DNA of 64,000 nt, taken from Hermatobates lingyangjiaoensis (taxonomy: Eukaryota; Arthropoda; Insecta; Hemiptera; Hermatobatidae). The notes beneath the pieces were generated by a model that saw only the letters and a list, made by a program, of their open reading frames with translations, searched no databases and was not told where the DNA came from. Shown here piece after piece: positions 38,557 to 62,690 of this stretch (within the stretch, counting starts at the first letter, position 1; each line of letters opens with the position of its first letter). The translations under genes were made by a program, and so were the position numbers. Location of the stretch: NCBI GenBank assembly GCA_026182355.1, contig JAPFBL010000049.1:4485001-4549000 (forward strand). Reading direction: 5' to 3'.

Positions 38557-38724
38557 TGTGGACGATTCTATAACGAATCCACTTTTTACAGAAAAGACTA
38601 ATAATAGCTAAATAAAATATATTTAAGTGTCGCAAACGTCTCTCGTATTCCTACCAGAACGAGTCACTGTTTTTTCCTCGTTGTCCCTGGTTACCAGCTG
38701 GCTGGCAAATAGACCAGCTGCCAC
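38557..38724 (-). repeat. 3' LTR of the gypsy element
   Basis: 168 bp, TG...CA in plus reading (TGTGGACGATTC ... GCTGCCACA). Differs from the partner LTR by about four substitutions and one missing G near its end. Confidence 0.93.
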
Positions 38725-38748
38725 AGAGCTCCCTCCTTAGACGAGCAC

Positions 38749-41700
38749 TTATGTCGCTGCTCGGCGATAATTGACCTTGATGGCTTCCAAGTACCTCTTA
38801 GGGAAGCGTACAATTCTTCCGGAGCGTGTGCGTCTAAGAGGCACTGCAGGCGACGGTTGAGGCTCATTTAACTCGGGTGCTACATTTGCAGCTGGCTGGT
38901 CAGGGATACACACAGCGGGTGGAGAAGATGTGTCCACACTAGTTCGTGTGTAGACTGTTGGCGCTAAAGGTTCGGGAGCAGGTTGACTTCTATTAGTTGT
39001 GTCTTCGTCTAGCAGAAAAGATGGCTTAAGATGATCGATGGAGACTTCATCGGGGCCACGATTGAGCTGCAGCCGGAAAGTTTTAGGTGACCGCCGCAGA
39101 ACTCTAAACGGTCCATTGTAGGCGGGTTGGAGAGAGCGGCGGACAGCATCATGCTGTACAAAAACGTGCGTGCATGTTTCCAAGGCGGGATGAACAAATA
39201 TTTTGCGAGAAGATCGATGGGGAATGACCACGGGCTGGACTTCTCGCAAAGCCTCTCGGAGACGCTTGACAAAGGTCGGCCCGTCGAGAACTGGAGTTGC
39301 CTGATCGAAGAAATCTGAGGGTAGACGAATGCCCGTGCCAAACACGAGTTCGGCCGAAGAGGAGTCACTCTCTGGTACTACGTAAGACCGAAGACCCATT
39401 AAAACGATGGTTAGTTTAATGAGTCAGTCATTGCACATATGGGCCTTTAAGGCGGCCTTCAACACTCGGTGCCACCTTTCCACTTTGCCGTTGGCAGCAG
39501 GATGGTATGATGTTGTGCTGATGTGTTGAACACCCAACAAAGTTGTCAGTGATTTAAATAAATCACTCTCAAACTGACATCCTCTTCCGTTGTTATGTAG
39601 CTGGGAACGCCATAACGAGAAATCCATTGCGAGAGGACTGCCTGTGCAACGGTGTCTGCGGTGACTTCCATGACGGGGATGGCTTCGACCCATCTGGTGA
39701 ACCTATCAATAATCGTGACAATGTAGCGGTAGCTATTGCATACGGGTAATGGGCCGACGATGTCAATATTAAGATGGTCAAAACGGCGTGTAGATGGTTG
39801 ATACTGAGTAACAGGGCTCACGGTATGTCTTGACACTTTGGCTCGCTGGCAGGCGATGCAACACTGGGTCCCACGGGTGCAGTCGCGGCGAAGAGAGTGC
39901 CATACATAACGACGACGAATAAGGTCGACAGAACCATGTCTTCCGGAGTGTGACATGTTGTGAAGGGAAAGAAACAGTTGTTGTCGATACTGGGGAGGAA
40001 TATACGGCCTCATGACGCCAGTAGAGTTGTCACATAGCAGAGTCGAGCCATTAGGCAAAGGGACTTCGGCCCACCTAAGACCAGGGCATGCTACTCTCTC
40101 CTTCTCAATTGTGATATCTGAAGCTTGAGCTGCAGCGATTGCTTCCGCTGTAATTTCTGGAAGCCGTGAACTCATCATGCCAACACGGGAACACGCATCT
40201 GCGACTACGTTGTCAACACCAGGGACGTATCGTATGTCAGTGGTATACTGGCCGATGAAATCGAGCTGTCGCCTCTGACGTTTGTTTGCTTTGTCGGCTC
40301 GTTGCAGAAAAGCATATGTCAATGGACGGTGGTCGGTGTAGAGAATGAACTTGGTACCTTCCAGCATATGGCGGAAATGTCGAATGGTCAGGTAGGCTGC
40401 TGTAAGCTCTCTATCGTAAGTGCTATAGTTCTGCTGAGCAGATGTGAATCTTGTCGAGAAGAAACCAAGTGGTTGTTTGACGTCGTTGACGATCTGGTAC
40501 AAAGAGGCGCCTGCAGCGATGTCTGAGGCATCTGTCATCAGAAATAGTTCTGCATTTGGCACAGGGTGAGCCAACAGCGAAATATTTGCCAATGCTTTTT
40601 TGACCTCTTGGAATGATGCGATTGATTCTTGGGTCCAAGTGATAAGTGTATTATCATTCCGCTCATTGGATTGAAATAGTCTTGTAAGTGGAGCGAGAAT
40701 GCTAGAAGCTTGTGGTAGGGCTCGATGGTAGTAGTTAACCATTCCTGTAAATCTACGTAATTCTCTGACTGTCTGAGGTTGTGGAAAATCCAACAGGGAT
40801 TGTACACTTTCGGTATTTGGGGAAATTCCTTTGGCTGAGATGGAGTAACCAAGAAAGGGTACCTCAGAGACTCCAAAAATACATTTTGACAGATTAACCG
40901 TCAGGTGGTTATCACGTAAACGAGTGAACAAAGAACGTAGAACTTCCTTGTGTTCATCGATGTTTTTGGTAGCTACTAAAATGTCATCTATGTATGCATA
41001 GCAGCCTGAGATTCTACGAAGGACTGAGTCCATGAATCTTTGAAAAGATTGCCCTGCATTTCGTAATCCGTATGGCATTTTTAGGAATTCAAATAGCCCA
41101 AATGGAGTAATCACTGCTGTCTTGGGTACATCTGCTGGGGAGACACTGTCGTGGTGATATGCTTTGACCAAGTCCACTTTGCTAAACACTGTACAGCCGG
41201 TTAGTTCAAGATTGAAGTCTTGGATATGAGGTAGCGGGTATTTGTCCGGGACTGTAACTCTGTTAAGAGCTCTATAATCGCCACAGGGACGCCAGGAGCC
41301 GTCGTTCTTCGTGACCATGACGAGAGGAGAAGCCCACTCAGTGTCGGAAGTGCGGCAGATCCCAAGATTAATTATTTCTTGAAAAGCACACTTAGCATCT
41401 TTCAATTTATCTGGTGCCAACCGTCGAGCTCTAGCTGTGACTGGTCCTCCCTGGGTATGAATGTGGTGAAGAACGTTTGTGGTGGCCATAGCAAATTTTG
41501 CGCGAGGAAGATCAGGAAACTCACGGATGATATTAGAGAGTTCATTTGTCTGAGCTTTGAGTGAGATGGTAAGTATAGAGCATCCCACGGAGTCTGGTGC
41601 TTGAATTCCTTATGCTCGAAGTGAAGTCTGTGAATCCAGGAGGCACATGTTGCGCATATCCACCTTAAGGTCATAATATCGAAGAAAATCGGCCCCGATG

Positions 41701-41924
41701 ATCGGTGACTGTACCTGGGCGATCACAAAAGGCCAAGCTCGATTGCGTCGTAAATTAAGTGAAACATAAAGAAGACGTTCGCCATATGTTGGTATGGAAG
41801 TTCCATTGGCGGCGAAAAGCTGATGGTTCGTAGGCTTGATGTTAGTAGCCAAAGAAGGGATAACTGAAATGTCAGCACCGGTGTCAATTAAAAATCGGTA
41901 TCCAGTAACGGGATCAGTTATCAA
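38749..41924 (-). pseudogene. pol: pol of the gypsy element: protease, RT, RNase H, integrase
   Basis: Read on the minus strand. Protease: FLIDTGADISVIPS (active site DTGA) near 41890. An in-frame TAA at 41612-41610 interrupts the next linker. RT-RNase H-integrase is open from about 41607 to 39546: RT with [20 protein letters not shown] and YIDD; RNase H with LMTDAS, YDREL and YTDHRPL; integrase zinc finger [10 protein letters not shown], then CCIACQRAK; core [14 protein letters not shown] one-base deletion at about 39590, in the block of the second catalytic Asp of integrase, shifts the frame; reading continues to HMCND and a TGA at 39424-39426, then open to 38749 with an integrase C-terminus (AYNGPFRVLRR). 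The rest is well conserved, so inactivation is recent. Confidence 0.92.
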
Positions 41925-41974
41925 TAAGCGGCCTGGGCGTATGACGTCATCATCGGCCGCGGTTGATGACGTAT

Positions 41975-42829
41975 TCAGTTTCCCTTAGTCAAATTTTGTT
42001 GTTCTTGCTGCTTGTAGGAACAAGGATGTCTGCATTTTCTTGTCCGCTCCTTAAATTTGGCATGATACCAACATTCTGTCGTTCCTGGTGTTGTTGGAGA
42101 CCAACCAAGGTGGTAGTGATTGTTCGGGTCTGAACTTTGGTTTCTGCCGTTGGTTTTGGATCGTGCACACGTCGACAAGGCAGCCACTTGTTGTTGGAGC
42201 GCCGCTAGCTGCGTTGTTAAGTCAGCAAGAGTTGGTTCCAGTGGGGGCTGGGTCTGGCGTGTTGCCTCAGAAATCCCTGAAACGGAATGTGTTGTCGTGT
42301 TACCGGCGGTGTCTATGAGTTGGTCCGCCATATCGGCCAAAGCTGTAAGACTGTCTTGGCTCTTGAACAAGACATACCGGACTTGAACTGGTAACCGTTG
42401 AATGAACAAACGTTTCAAAAAGTCCTCAGGGATTGTCGTATTCCCTGCCAACTGACGCATTTCCCTCAGCAACTGAGACGGACGACGGCCACTCAACTCC
42501 AATTCGGTCAGGAGCTTTTGTATTCGTCTCTCTTCTGTTTCTGTGTACAGGTATATTAGACGTTGTTTTAGGTCGGTATACGGAGTGCTTGATGGAGGAT
42601 TTGTGAAAAGGATATCTGATACCTCTGCGGCCACGTCGGTGTTTAGAATGGCAAGGATGTACTGGAAACGAAGTATTTCTTCACTGATTTTGTTTAACGT
42701 GAAGTGAGCTTCCACCTGGAGAAACCAGACACTCACGTTAGAGCGGGAAAATGGCGGGGGTGTAAAGCGTGTGAGAGCTGATGACTGGGTGAAGGCCGAA
42801 GTTGAAGGTGTTTGGGCTGTGGTATCCAT
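41975..42829 (-). CDS. gag: gag of the gypsy element
   Basis: 284 codons, uninterrupted. The capsid-like region has LELSGRRPSQLLREMRQLAG and LKRLFIQRLPVQVRYVL, typical of arthropod and fluke gypsy Gag. The C-terminal zinc finger is CWYHAKFKERTRKCRHPC, spaced C-X2-H-X9-C-X3-C; this CHCC order, instead of CCHC, is diagnostic of the CsRn1 group. The frame ends AAG GGA AAC TGA, where G GGA AAC is a -1 slippery heptamer that leads into the protease frame. Confidence 0.93.
   Translation of the reverse strand: MDTTAQTPSTSAFTQSSALTRFTPPPFSRSNVSVWFLQVEAHFTLNKISEEILRFQYILAILNTDVAAEVSDILFTNPPSSTPYTDLKQRLIYLYTETEERRIQKLLTELELSGRRPSQLLREMRQLAGNTTIPEDFLKRLFIQRLPVQVRYVLFKSQDSLTALADMADQLIDTAGNTTTHSVSGISEATRQTQPPLEPTLADLTTQLAALQQQVAALSTCARSKTNGRNQSSDPNNHYHLGWSPTTPGTTECWYHAKFKERTRKCRHPCSYKQQEQQNLTKGN
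41978..41984 (-). promoter_or_regulatory. Probable -1 ribosomal frameshift site (GGGAAAC) between gag and pol
   Basis: The heptamer G GGA AAC is in the correct phase directly before the gag TGA. Slipping back one base enters the protease frame without a stop. The same heptamer is known as a -1 slip site in retroviral gag-pro junctions. A downstream pseudoknot was not worked out. Confidence 0.75.
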
Positions 42830-42907
42830 TGTTTAGTCCTGGATCAGGATTGAAGAGGGAAAACGACACTCGCGAAACTTTTGTGATCGGTCAAAACGTT
42901 GTGAATT

Positions 42908-42926
42908 GATCACGTCGGGGTCACCA
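42908..42926 (-). promoter_or_regulatory. Primer binding site, tRNA-Trp type
   Basis: TGGTGACCCCGACGTGATC begins three bases after the 5' LTR on the minus strand, complementary to the 3' end of a eukaryotic tRNA-Trp. Confidence 0.85.
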
Positions 42927-42928
42927 AT

Positions 42929-43097
42929 TGTGGACCATTCTATAACGAATCCACTTTTTACAGAAAAGACTAATAATAGCTAAATAAAATATTATTAAGT
43001 GTCGCAAACGTCTCTCGTATTCCTACCAGAACGAGTCACTGTTTTTTCCTCGTTGTCCCTGGTTACCAGCTGGCTGGCAAGTAGACCAGCTGCCACA
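42929..43097 (-). repeat. 5' LTR of the gypsy element
   Basis: 169 bp partner of the LTR at 38557-38724; the following TACT is the right copy of the target duplication. Confidence 0.93.
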
Positions 43098-44002
43098 TAC
43101 TATCTATTACGAATAAATAGTTTTGTAAACGAGAAATTCTCTACCCTTAATATGAACAGGCAGAAAAAATCAACAAACAAGTTATTACGCTATATCATAC
43201 CGAGGAAAGAACTTACAAGTCAGTAAAGAGATTGGATTAGTGATGAAGAAGCAGTTCATTATCTAATTGAATTTATTGACTGTGAATTTATTTCTCCTGG
43301 ACTGCCTGCTCATGAGTAAAAACTTAAAGTAGGAGCACCAATCATGCTGGAATTTAGTAGCAGTAACAAATTTCATGTTACGAAACATAAGTGCCCCAAA
43401 ACTGTGCAACGGGACATGACTCTGAGTTCGTGCTCTACACAGATATACCAAAGAGGAGGACATAATGACTGGATGTGGTATTTGGGAGTCTGTGGGTATA
43501 GCACGCATACCATTGAATCCGAGCCACTATTTGTTTTTGTTGAAGTGATTGCAAAGTCCTTTGAGAGTCTATTCGCATTGAGGTTAACTAAGTCGCAAAG
43601 GGAGACTTTATCTAACGCAGGAATTCAAGTTAGCGAGACCAAGTTTTTCTCACATGGTCAACTATAGTTTACTTGCTCAAGAGTCAGAGGTTCCAACTGT
43701 TTGTTCTTCCGTAAACCTGAAGGACAGACAGCTAATGTGGTGTATACAGAGGCATTTGTTCAACACTGTACTAATAATGGTATTTTCTACTATTCTATAA
43801 TTTCTAATTATAGTATTAGTATAATACTATAATTGATATTTTGGAATACCAAGTATAACAGAATTTTTGATTCCTTCAAAGACGGGTACGTTTGCTAGTG
43901 TCATAAGTCAATAAACTATTTAAATTGTTCCTTTAAAAATATCAATATTATCTCAGTGGATTTGCTCAAAAAATTTCTAAGTCAATGTAACAATGTAAAA
44001 AA

Positions 44003-45644
44003 TCTGGAGTGGCCTACACTCTACTTTACTAGAAGTAACTTAATGTCAAATTTCTTGAGTATATAAAACATAACGTCTTATTTAATCATAACGTAAACAT
44101 CTAAATGGGCTATAATTATTAGCCTATCATTCCTGAGGTAGTACAGATAGTGATTGAAGGACATATCATGTTATAAGTTTATTTTTGTACATCACAAATA
44201 ATTTATTATTTGCAAATAATTGCATTAGTATAACTACAGCAGTAATAACATTTTTGAAAAACCAAAGTGAACATTTCTTGAAACGATTTATTCTCCTACA
44301 AAAGAATGGCTTTCGTTCAAACAGCCAGTAGATTTCTTACATCGTTTACTTGACATCCTTCTACATTGAATATTAAAGTAAAATTTTTAAATTTAAAACA
44401 GGAAAAAACCCTTTTTTTCTCTGAAAAACATCTTTAACTGCGAAGAAAATGTTGTTTTAAGGTGATTTGTTAATTAAAGATGTACGATAATTACATTTAT
44501 TAATCTCTAAACGAAAGATTCCAATTATGAATTATCATTTACATTTTTGGTCTTTTAAAGAATTATCATACTGGGAATTTTAATCTTTAAAATAATAATA
44601 ATAATAAGCTTCTTAGTATTTAATAAGATCATTTTCCTTCCCCTTTGTCAAATAACATATATACGAATTTTTTCTGAGTGAGTGTTATCATTTTCCTGCA
44701 CAATATTATTCCTCTAACATGTCATATAATTCAATAAACAATTTAAACTGTTCCTTTATAAAATCAATTTTATCTCAGTGGATTAGCTCAAAAAATTTCT
44801 AAGTCAATGTAAACAATGTAAAAAAATACAAAAAATTCGACAAGTATAGCAGGTGATCTCTTAGTCTAAGATAAACAAAGAGTTTTTATATCGTTATTGC
44901 TCTTTCCCGTAATTGAAACTTCATGATCTTTTTTTATGAATTGCTAATTTTTTGTTCCATTTTTGGTCAAATTTTCATTATTTTTTAACGAGCCGTTTAG
45001 CGTCAAAAAAACATTTTCTGAAAACACAAATCGTACTGTAACATTACATTAGCGAATGTAATTTTAGAAAAAAATATCTCAACTCATTCTCCATATAATG
45101 TTCTATTAATAGGCATAGTTTCATTCTTGTCCGTCAAACAGTATGGCTTGTATCGCTCTCACAAGGTTTGAGATTAAATTATAAGTCAAAATTTTTACAT
45201 TTTATTGAAAAAAAAATATTTCCTGTTGATTAAAAATTCTGAATATATTTTTCGTTTGTTCCATTTGTAACGTCAAAGATAATGTCAAAATTTCAAAACT
45301 CTAGGGTTATCAGTTTAGGAGAAATAAATGTTTTAAAAAAAACGGTTTTTGGCAAAAAAAGTGACTTTCCCATCATGCATAATTCTTCCCAAACAATAGG
45401 GATCTTCGTCTTTATGAGGCCCATTTTTGTGTAAAATATCAACGTAATCCATCAAAGATTCTGGACCGTAGCGTGGTAACAAGCAATGCTAACACACGCA
45501 CCCACCCACCCACCCACACACACACAGACATCATCGTAAAAACGTCATAAAACGACTTCTGGGACCTCAAAACATGTAATTCCGTCAAAATCTCGAGATC
45601 GAATTTTTTCACGATCACTATACTTTACTTATAGTAAAGTAAAA
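44003..45644 (+). mobile_element. Family B repeat, full-length copy B3
   Basis: 1.64 kb, collinear with B1 (35211-36850), with the same start, subterminal inverted repeat (one mismatch at the 5' copy, TACTAGAAG), (CCCA)n(CA)n tract near 45495-45525 and 3' hairpin at 45619-45640. It is inserted into the A-rich tract of B2. Confidence 0.82.
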
Positions 45645-46473
45645 AATATAAAAAATTCGACAAGTATAGCAGGTGATCTCTTAGTCTAGGATAAACAAAC
45701 AGTTTTTATAGCGTTATTGCTCTTTCCCGTAATTGAAACTTCATGAATTTTTTTTTATGAATTGCTAATTTTTTGTTCCATTTTTGGTCAAATTTTCATT
45801 ATTTTTTAATGAGCCATTTAGCGTCAAAAAAATACTTTCTGAAAACAGAAATCGTACTGTAACGCCTCTTTAGCCAATGTAATTTTTAAAAAAAATATCT
45901 CAACTCATTCTCCACATAATGTTCTATTTTTAGGCATAGTTTCATTTTGATCCGTCAAACAGTATGGCTTGTATCGCTCTCACAAGGTTTGAGATTGAAT
46001 TATAAGTCAAAATTTTTACATTTTATTGAAAAAAAAATATTTCCTGTTGTTTTAAAATTCTGGATATATTTTTCGTTTGTTCCATTTGTAACCTCAAAGA
46101 TAATGTCAAAATTTCAAAACTCTAGGGTTATCAGTTTAGGAGAAAAAAATGTTTTCTATATACGGTTTTTGGTAAAAAAAGTGACTTTCCCGTCATGCAT
46201 AATTCTTCCCTAACAATAGGGATCTTCTTCCCTATGAAGCCCATTTTTGTGTAAAATATCAACTTGATCCATCAATGATTCTGGACCGTAGCGTGGTAAC
46301 AAGCAATGCTAACACACTCACCCATCCACCCACCCACCCACACACACACACACAGACATCATTGAATAAACTTCATAAAACGACTTCTGGGACCTCAAAA
46401 CATGTAATTCCGTCAAAATTTCGAGATCAAATTTTTTCACGGTCACTATGCTTTACTTATAGTAAAGTAAAAA

Positions 46474-46722
46474 TGAAATTAAAATTAACTAACAATACCT
46501 ACTTGCTATACCTGTATATTTTCAAAAAAAAACATCTGTGAAGTTAGCCAAAGACAGCTTGAAAGTTCATAACTTTGCTTCTACGTTGAATTTTCAATCC
46601 ATTCAAAGATTAGATTTTAAGTTAGACACACACAAACAACTTTCAAAAGTTTCAGCTTGCTATACCTTATGGCAGCTGAGTTTACTTGTGACAAAAGTTT
46701 GTGCTTAAACACAAGTTTTTAA
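46474..46722 (-). mobile_element. Helitron fragment, probable continuation of H2
   Basis: Minus strand reads GTAGGTATTGTTAGTTAATT and TTAATTTCAT, which in H1 and H3 directly precede the helicase block that ends at 37411; so it appears to be the H2 half displaced by B2. It also carries one GTAAACTCAGC unit. The far end is interrupted by a LINE tail. Confidence 0.65.
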
Positions 46723-46965
46723 CAGACAGGAAGAAACACCATTGCACCTGCTGACTGACTGCAAGGTAACTTTACTGTATAGAGGTAGATGCTTCGGGAC
46801 AGTCAACAATACCATAGAAAAACTTTTACCTCAGTTACCAGCAAAAGTGCTGAACTTCTTGGAGGCGTTGAAGCTGACTGCTGGGGTACTTTAGTACAGG
46901 AGGGGGGAAGTACAATAGTTTTTTTTTTTAAGACGCAGCAAGTTTTTTAAAAAAGCATAGCAAGC
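46723..46965 (+). mobile_element. 5'-truncated LINE tail
   Basis: Matches the 3' part of the LINE derivative at 56233-57045: CACCATTGCACCTGCTGACTG, then TTGGAGGCGTTGAAGCTGAC, GGGGTACTTTAGTACAG and GAAGTACAATAG with a T-rich rather than A-rich stretch. Encodes a damaged version of the same C-terminal peptide. Ends are approximate. Confidence 0.75.
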
Positions 46966-48139
46966 TGAAACTTTGACAGTGGATTTGTGTATGTTTAACT
47001 TAAAATATGGGCTTTTTAATTTATAGGAAATTCAACGTAGAAACGAAGTTATGGACCTTTAAAGCAAAAAAGTTCATCACAAGTAAACTCAGCCATCAAG
47101 AGACATAGCGAGCTCGAATTTGGACACTAGACTTGTGTATACCTAACTTAAAATATAGGCTCTGAATAGATTGATAATTCAGTTTAGAATCAAGTTATGT
47201 ACTTTTAAGCTGTATTTTGCTAACTTCAAAGAAATGTTTATTTTGAAAACATACAGGTGCAGCAAACAGGTACTGTAGTTGATTCTAATTTCATTTACAT
47301 AAATGAATATATTGCGTATTTGAGCTTATTGAAAAGGTATTTCCTAGAGTTCAAGATGTACTATCTATTCAAAATTAATGACTTTGTGAACGAGCGATTC
47401 TCAACCATTACTAATGAACAGGCAGGAAAAATTCCTGTTTGTAAGAACAGACAAGTTCTTACGCTATATCAAGCCGTGGTAAGAACTTACAAGTCAGTAA
47501 AGAGAGTGATTAGTGATGAGGAAGCAGTTCATTATCCAACTAAATTTGATGACTCCATGACTGCTCCTGGACTGCCTGCTCATGAGTAAAAACTTAAGCA
47601 GGAGCACCAATCATGCTACGATTTACTAGTATCAGTAACAAATTTCATGTTACGAAACTTGAATGCCCGAAAATGTGCAACAGGACACGACTCTGAGTTC
47701 GTGCTCTGCATAGATACGCCATAGAGATGGACATCATGACTGGGTGTGGTACTGGGGAGTCTGTGTGTATACCAGGCATCCCACAGATTCTAAGGCACTA
47801 TCCGATTCCATTCAAACGATTGCAATGTCCCTTCAACCTGTTTCGCAATGACGGTAACTAAGTCGCAAGGGGAAACTTTTATACCGCAGGAGTTGCAGTG
47901 AGTAAGACCAAGTTTTTCTCAAATGATGAACTGTAGTTTTCTTTCTGAAAAGTCAGAGGTTCCAACTCTTTGTTCTTCCATGATCCTGAAGGACCGAGAG
48001 TTAATGTAGTGTATACAGAGGCATTTGCTTAACACTGTACTAATAATGATATTTCCTGCTATTCTATAATTTCTAATGATATTTCGGAATACTATGTATA
48101 AACGAATTTTTGATTCCGTCAAAGACGGGTACGTCTGCT
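46966..48139 (+). mobile_element. Helitron copy H4, 3' two thirds
   Basis: Starts inside the tandem units (GTAAACTCAGCC near 47086), then the helicase C-terminal region. The frame 47257-47589 reads INDFVNERFSTITNEQAGKI, AVHYPTKFDDSMTAPGLPAHE; it breaks, and further pieces (MLRNLNARKCATG, FAMTVTKSQGETF) follow in other frames. 3' end TCTGCTAG|T at about 48132-48139. Defective. Confidence 0.82.
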
Positions 48140-48455
48140 AGTTTTCAAAATAAACATGTTTGCGAAGTTAGCTAAAGACAGTTTAAAAGTCCATAACTTG
48201 GCTTTCACGTTGAATTTCCAATCCATTCAAAGCTTAGATTTTAAGTTAGACATACACAAATCTACCGGCAAAGTTTCAGTTCGCCATATAATATGATGGC
48301 TGAGTTTACTTGTGTCAAATGTACTCGTATGTGGACAAACTGACAGAAATTTTTCTAAGGGTGGATTTGGTTCCTCTAATGTATGAAACGTAATGATAAT
48401 TTGAAATGAGTCAGTTCTAAGCAATGTACAGACAAAACCTTTATTTTATATATAT
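48140..48455 (-). mobile_element. Helitron 5' fragment, minus strand
   Basis: Minus strand from about 48455: TATATATAAAATAAAGG, TTTTGTCTGTACATTGCTTA, CCACCCTTAGAAAAATTTCT, one GTAAACTCAGCC unit, ending TTTATTTTGAAAAC where H4 abuts. Confidence 0.75.
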
Positions 48456-49919
48456 ACATAGGTATATTTTACCAAAAATTTGTTTCCTTTTTTCAAGGCG
48501 ATTGGCTCTCATTTAGATTAAATGCAGTCAAAGGTTTCCACAAGTTCTGTTCTAAATAGTCTACATTATTCCTATGATTTTGATTGAATCTTGAATAAGT
48601 ATTAAGTATTAAGAAAAGTTTGTATACTGACAAATTGTTCATCAATTTAATATAGCGACATGTTAATAGTATGGTCAATATATTACTAGATACAATGGTA
48701 TTCATTTGGTATTATAGATAAGGCGAATAATTGATTAAAAATAATCTCTTGGATTAGAAGCTCCATATCCATATTAGAAAGAGGCTCTTGTATAGTTTAC
48801 TGTCCGAAAGTATCAATAAAGCTCACATGTGGATACTTTGATACAGTGGAATAGAGTGAAATAGGGAATGGTGTACACACAATAAAAGGATTGAAGTCAT
48901 TAAATTGATGATCTACGAGTATGATCAAACTTTACTAGAGACTTCGATATTACCTCTACACGATAACCTCATTAAATAAAACCAAAATTAAAACTACTGC
49001 CAATAAGTTTGGTATCTATTTGCTTGTAGTAAAGTTGAATGTAGTCTAATTCAGATTTCTTACTTTTCTGGTAGTAACCATGAAACATTTTGATAGTTTA
49101 CATGTTTTGAGGTCTCCAAAAATACACATGTTTTCGGTCCTTTTTTGAAGTTTTTATTATGGTTATGTGTATCTGGGGGTAGAAGTGTATCTCAAAGTTT
49201 ATGGGCACGCTACAGCCCACATCGTTTGATGGATCAAATCCATATTTTACCAAAAATTAGACCCTATAGTGTACATTTGCTATATTGTTTTTGGGCAGTA
49301 TTGAAGAAGGGAAAGTCACACTTGTCAAAAATCTGATTTCACACTTTTTTTCTTCTATACTACTACCACTAAAGCGTTTAACTTTTTAATTATCATGAAA
49401 CATATTATATCATTAGTTGTGCAATCCGTAATTGTGTGGTATTTAATTTTTGTAACTAATTAGATATAATTTGTATCATAGTGTCTTCCTCATGATGAAC
49501 ACAAAGTGTTCGAAACGCGTTGAATAAAACTTCATTTGTGTGGAGACTTGTTGGTTTATCCATTTTACCTCAGAAATTTGTGAGTTCGTCTGAAGGAATA
49601 TAACTATTTAATATAAATCTCGTTATTTCCTCTATTATAATCATACAAAACCTTAAACTTAACGTATTTTTTTTAACACTTATCTGTGGTATTTTTTTTT
49701 CTAAACAGAGTGTGTATATTGTATAGTTATGTAATTAGTAACACAACAAAATATTTACTATCACTGAAAAAAAATTAATTTATAAACCCGCGAATAATTA
49801 TATTTTGATCGATTGCATTGCTTTAATCGACAATAAAACACAAAGAAAATAAACATGGATGACGAAAAATAAAATATTTGTATCAACTTTAATTCCAATA
49901 TTACACATACAAAGTGATT
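48456..49919. other. Intergenic debris 3' of MCM4
   Basis: No gene seen. At about 49025-49330 there are diverged minus-strand family B pieces (TACATGTTTTGAGGTCTCC; TTTGATGGATCAAATCC). At 49485-49525 there is a hammerhead-like motif (CATGATGAACACAAAGTGT then TCGAAACGCGTTGAATAAA). A minus-strand ATTAAA at 49888-49893 is a candidate MCM4 poly(A) signal. Confidence 0.55.

Positions 49920-62690
<12,771 letters not shown>

Larger units (their letters stand above)
38557..43097 (-). mobile_element. CsRn1-type Ty3/gypsy LTR retrotransposon, near complete
   Basis: 4541 bp, minus strand. LTRs are 42929-43097 (5') and 38557-38724 (3'), starting TGTGG and ending CCACA, differing at about five positions in 169. 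The 4-bp target duplication TACT is at 38553-38556 and 43098-43101. The primer site TGGTGACCCCGACGTGATC (42926-42908) fits the 3' end of tRNA-Trp. A purine tract AAGGAGGGAGC precedes the 3' LTR. The order gag, protease, RT-RNase H, integrase, the CHCC Gag finger and the tRNA-Trp primer together mark the CsRn1 clade known from flukes and arthropods. Two nonsense changes and one frameshift in pol make this copy defective. Confidence 0.93.
37972..43898 (+). mobile_element. Short Helitron H3 with intact ends, carrying a gypsy insertion
   Basis: The 5' end A|TCTATATAAATAAA is at 37972; the 3' end is TTTGCTAG|T at 43891-43898, so TC...CTAG inserted between A and T as expected. Without the 4.5-kb gypsy element it is about 1.4 kb. 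It contains two tandem units of about 155 bp (each with GTAAACTCAGC...CAATAAGACAT; about 38125 and 38277) and a damaged C-terminal helicase: FVNEKFSTLNMNRQ (43122 on), GAPIML, then KFFSHGQL near 43640 and TCSRVRGS. Rep domain and most helicase motifs are missing, so it is non-autonomous. Confidence 0.85.
37417..46472 (+). mobile_element. Family B copy B2, broken by nested insertions
   Basis: Three collinear pieces: 37417-37971, 43899-44002 and 45645-46472. The first gap is Helitron H3 (37972-43898, itself carrying the gypsy element). The second is another B copy (B3, 44003-45644). Joining the sides reproduces the continuous order seen in B1 and B3 (left ends TTACA, right begins TGTCATAAGTCAATAAA). 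Its 3' hairpin is near 46450-46468. It sits inside older Helitron sequence of minus orientation (H2). Confidence 0.8.
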
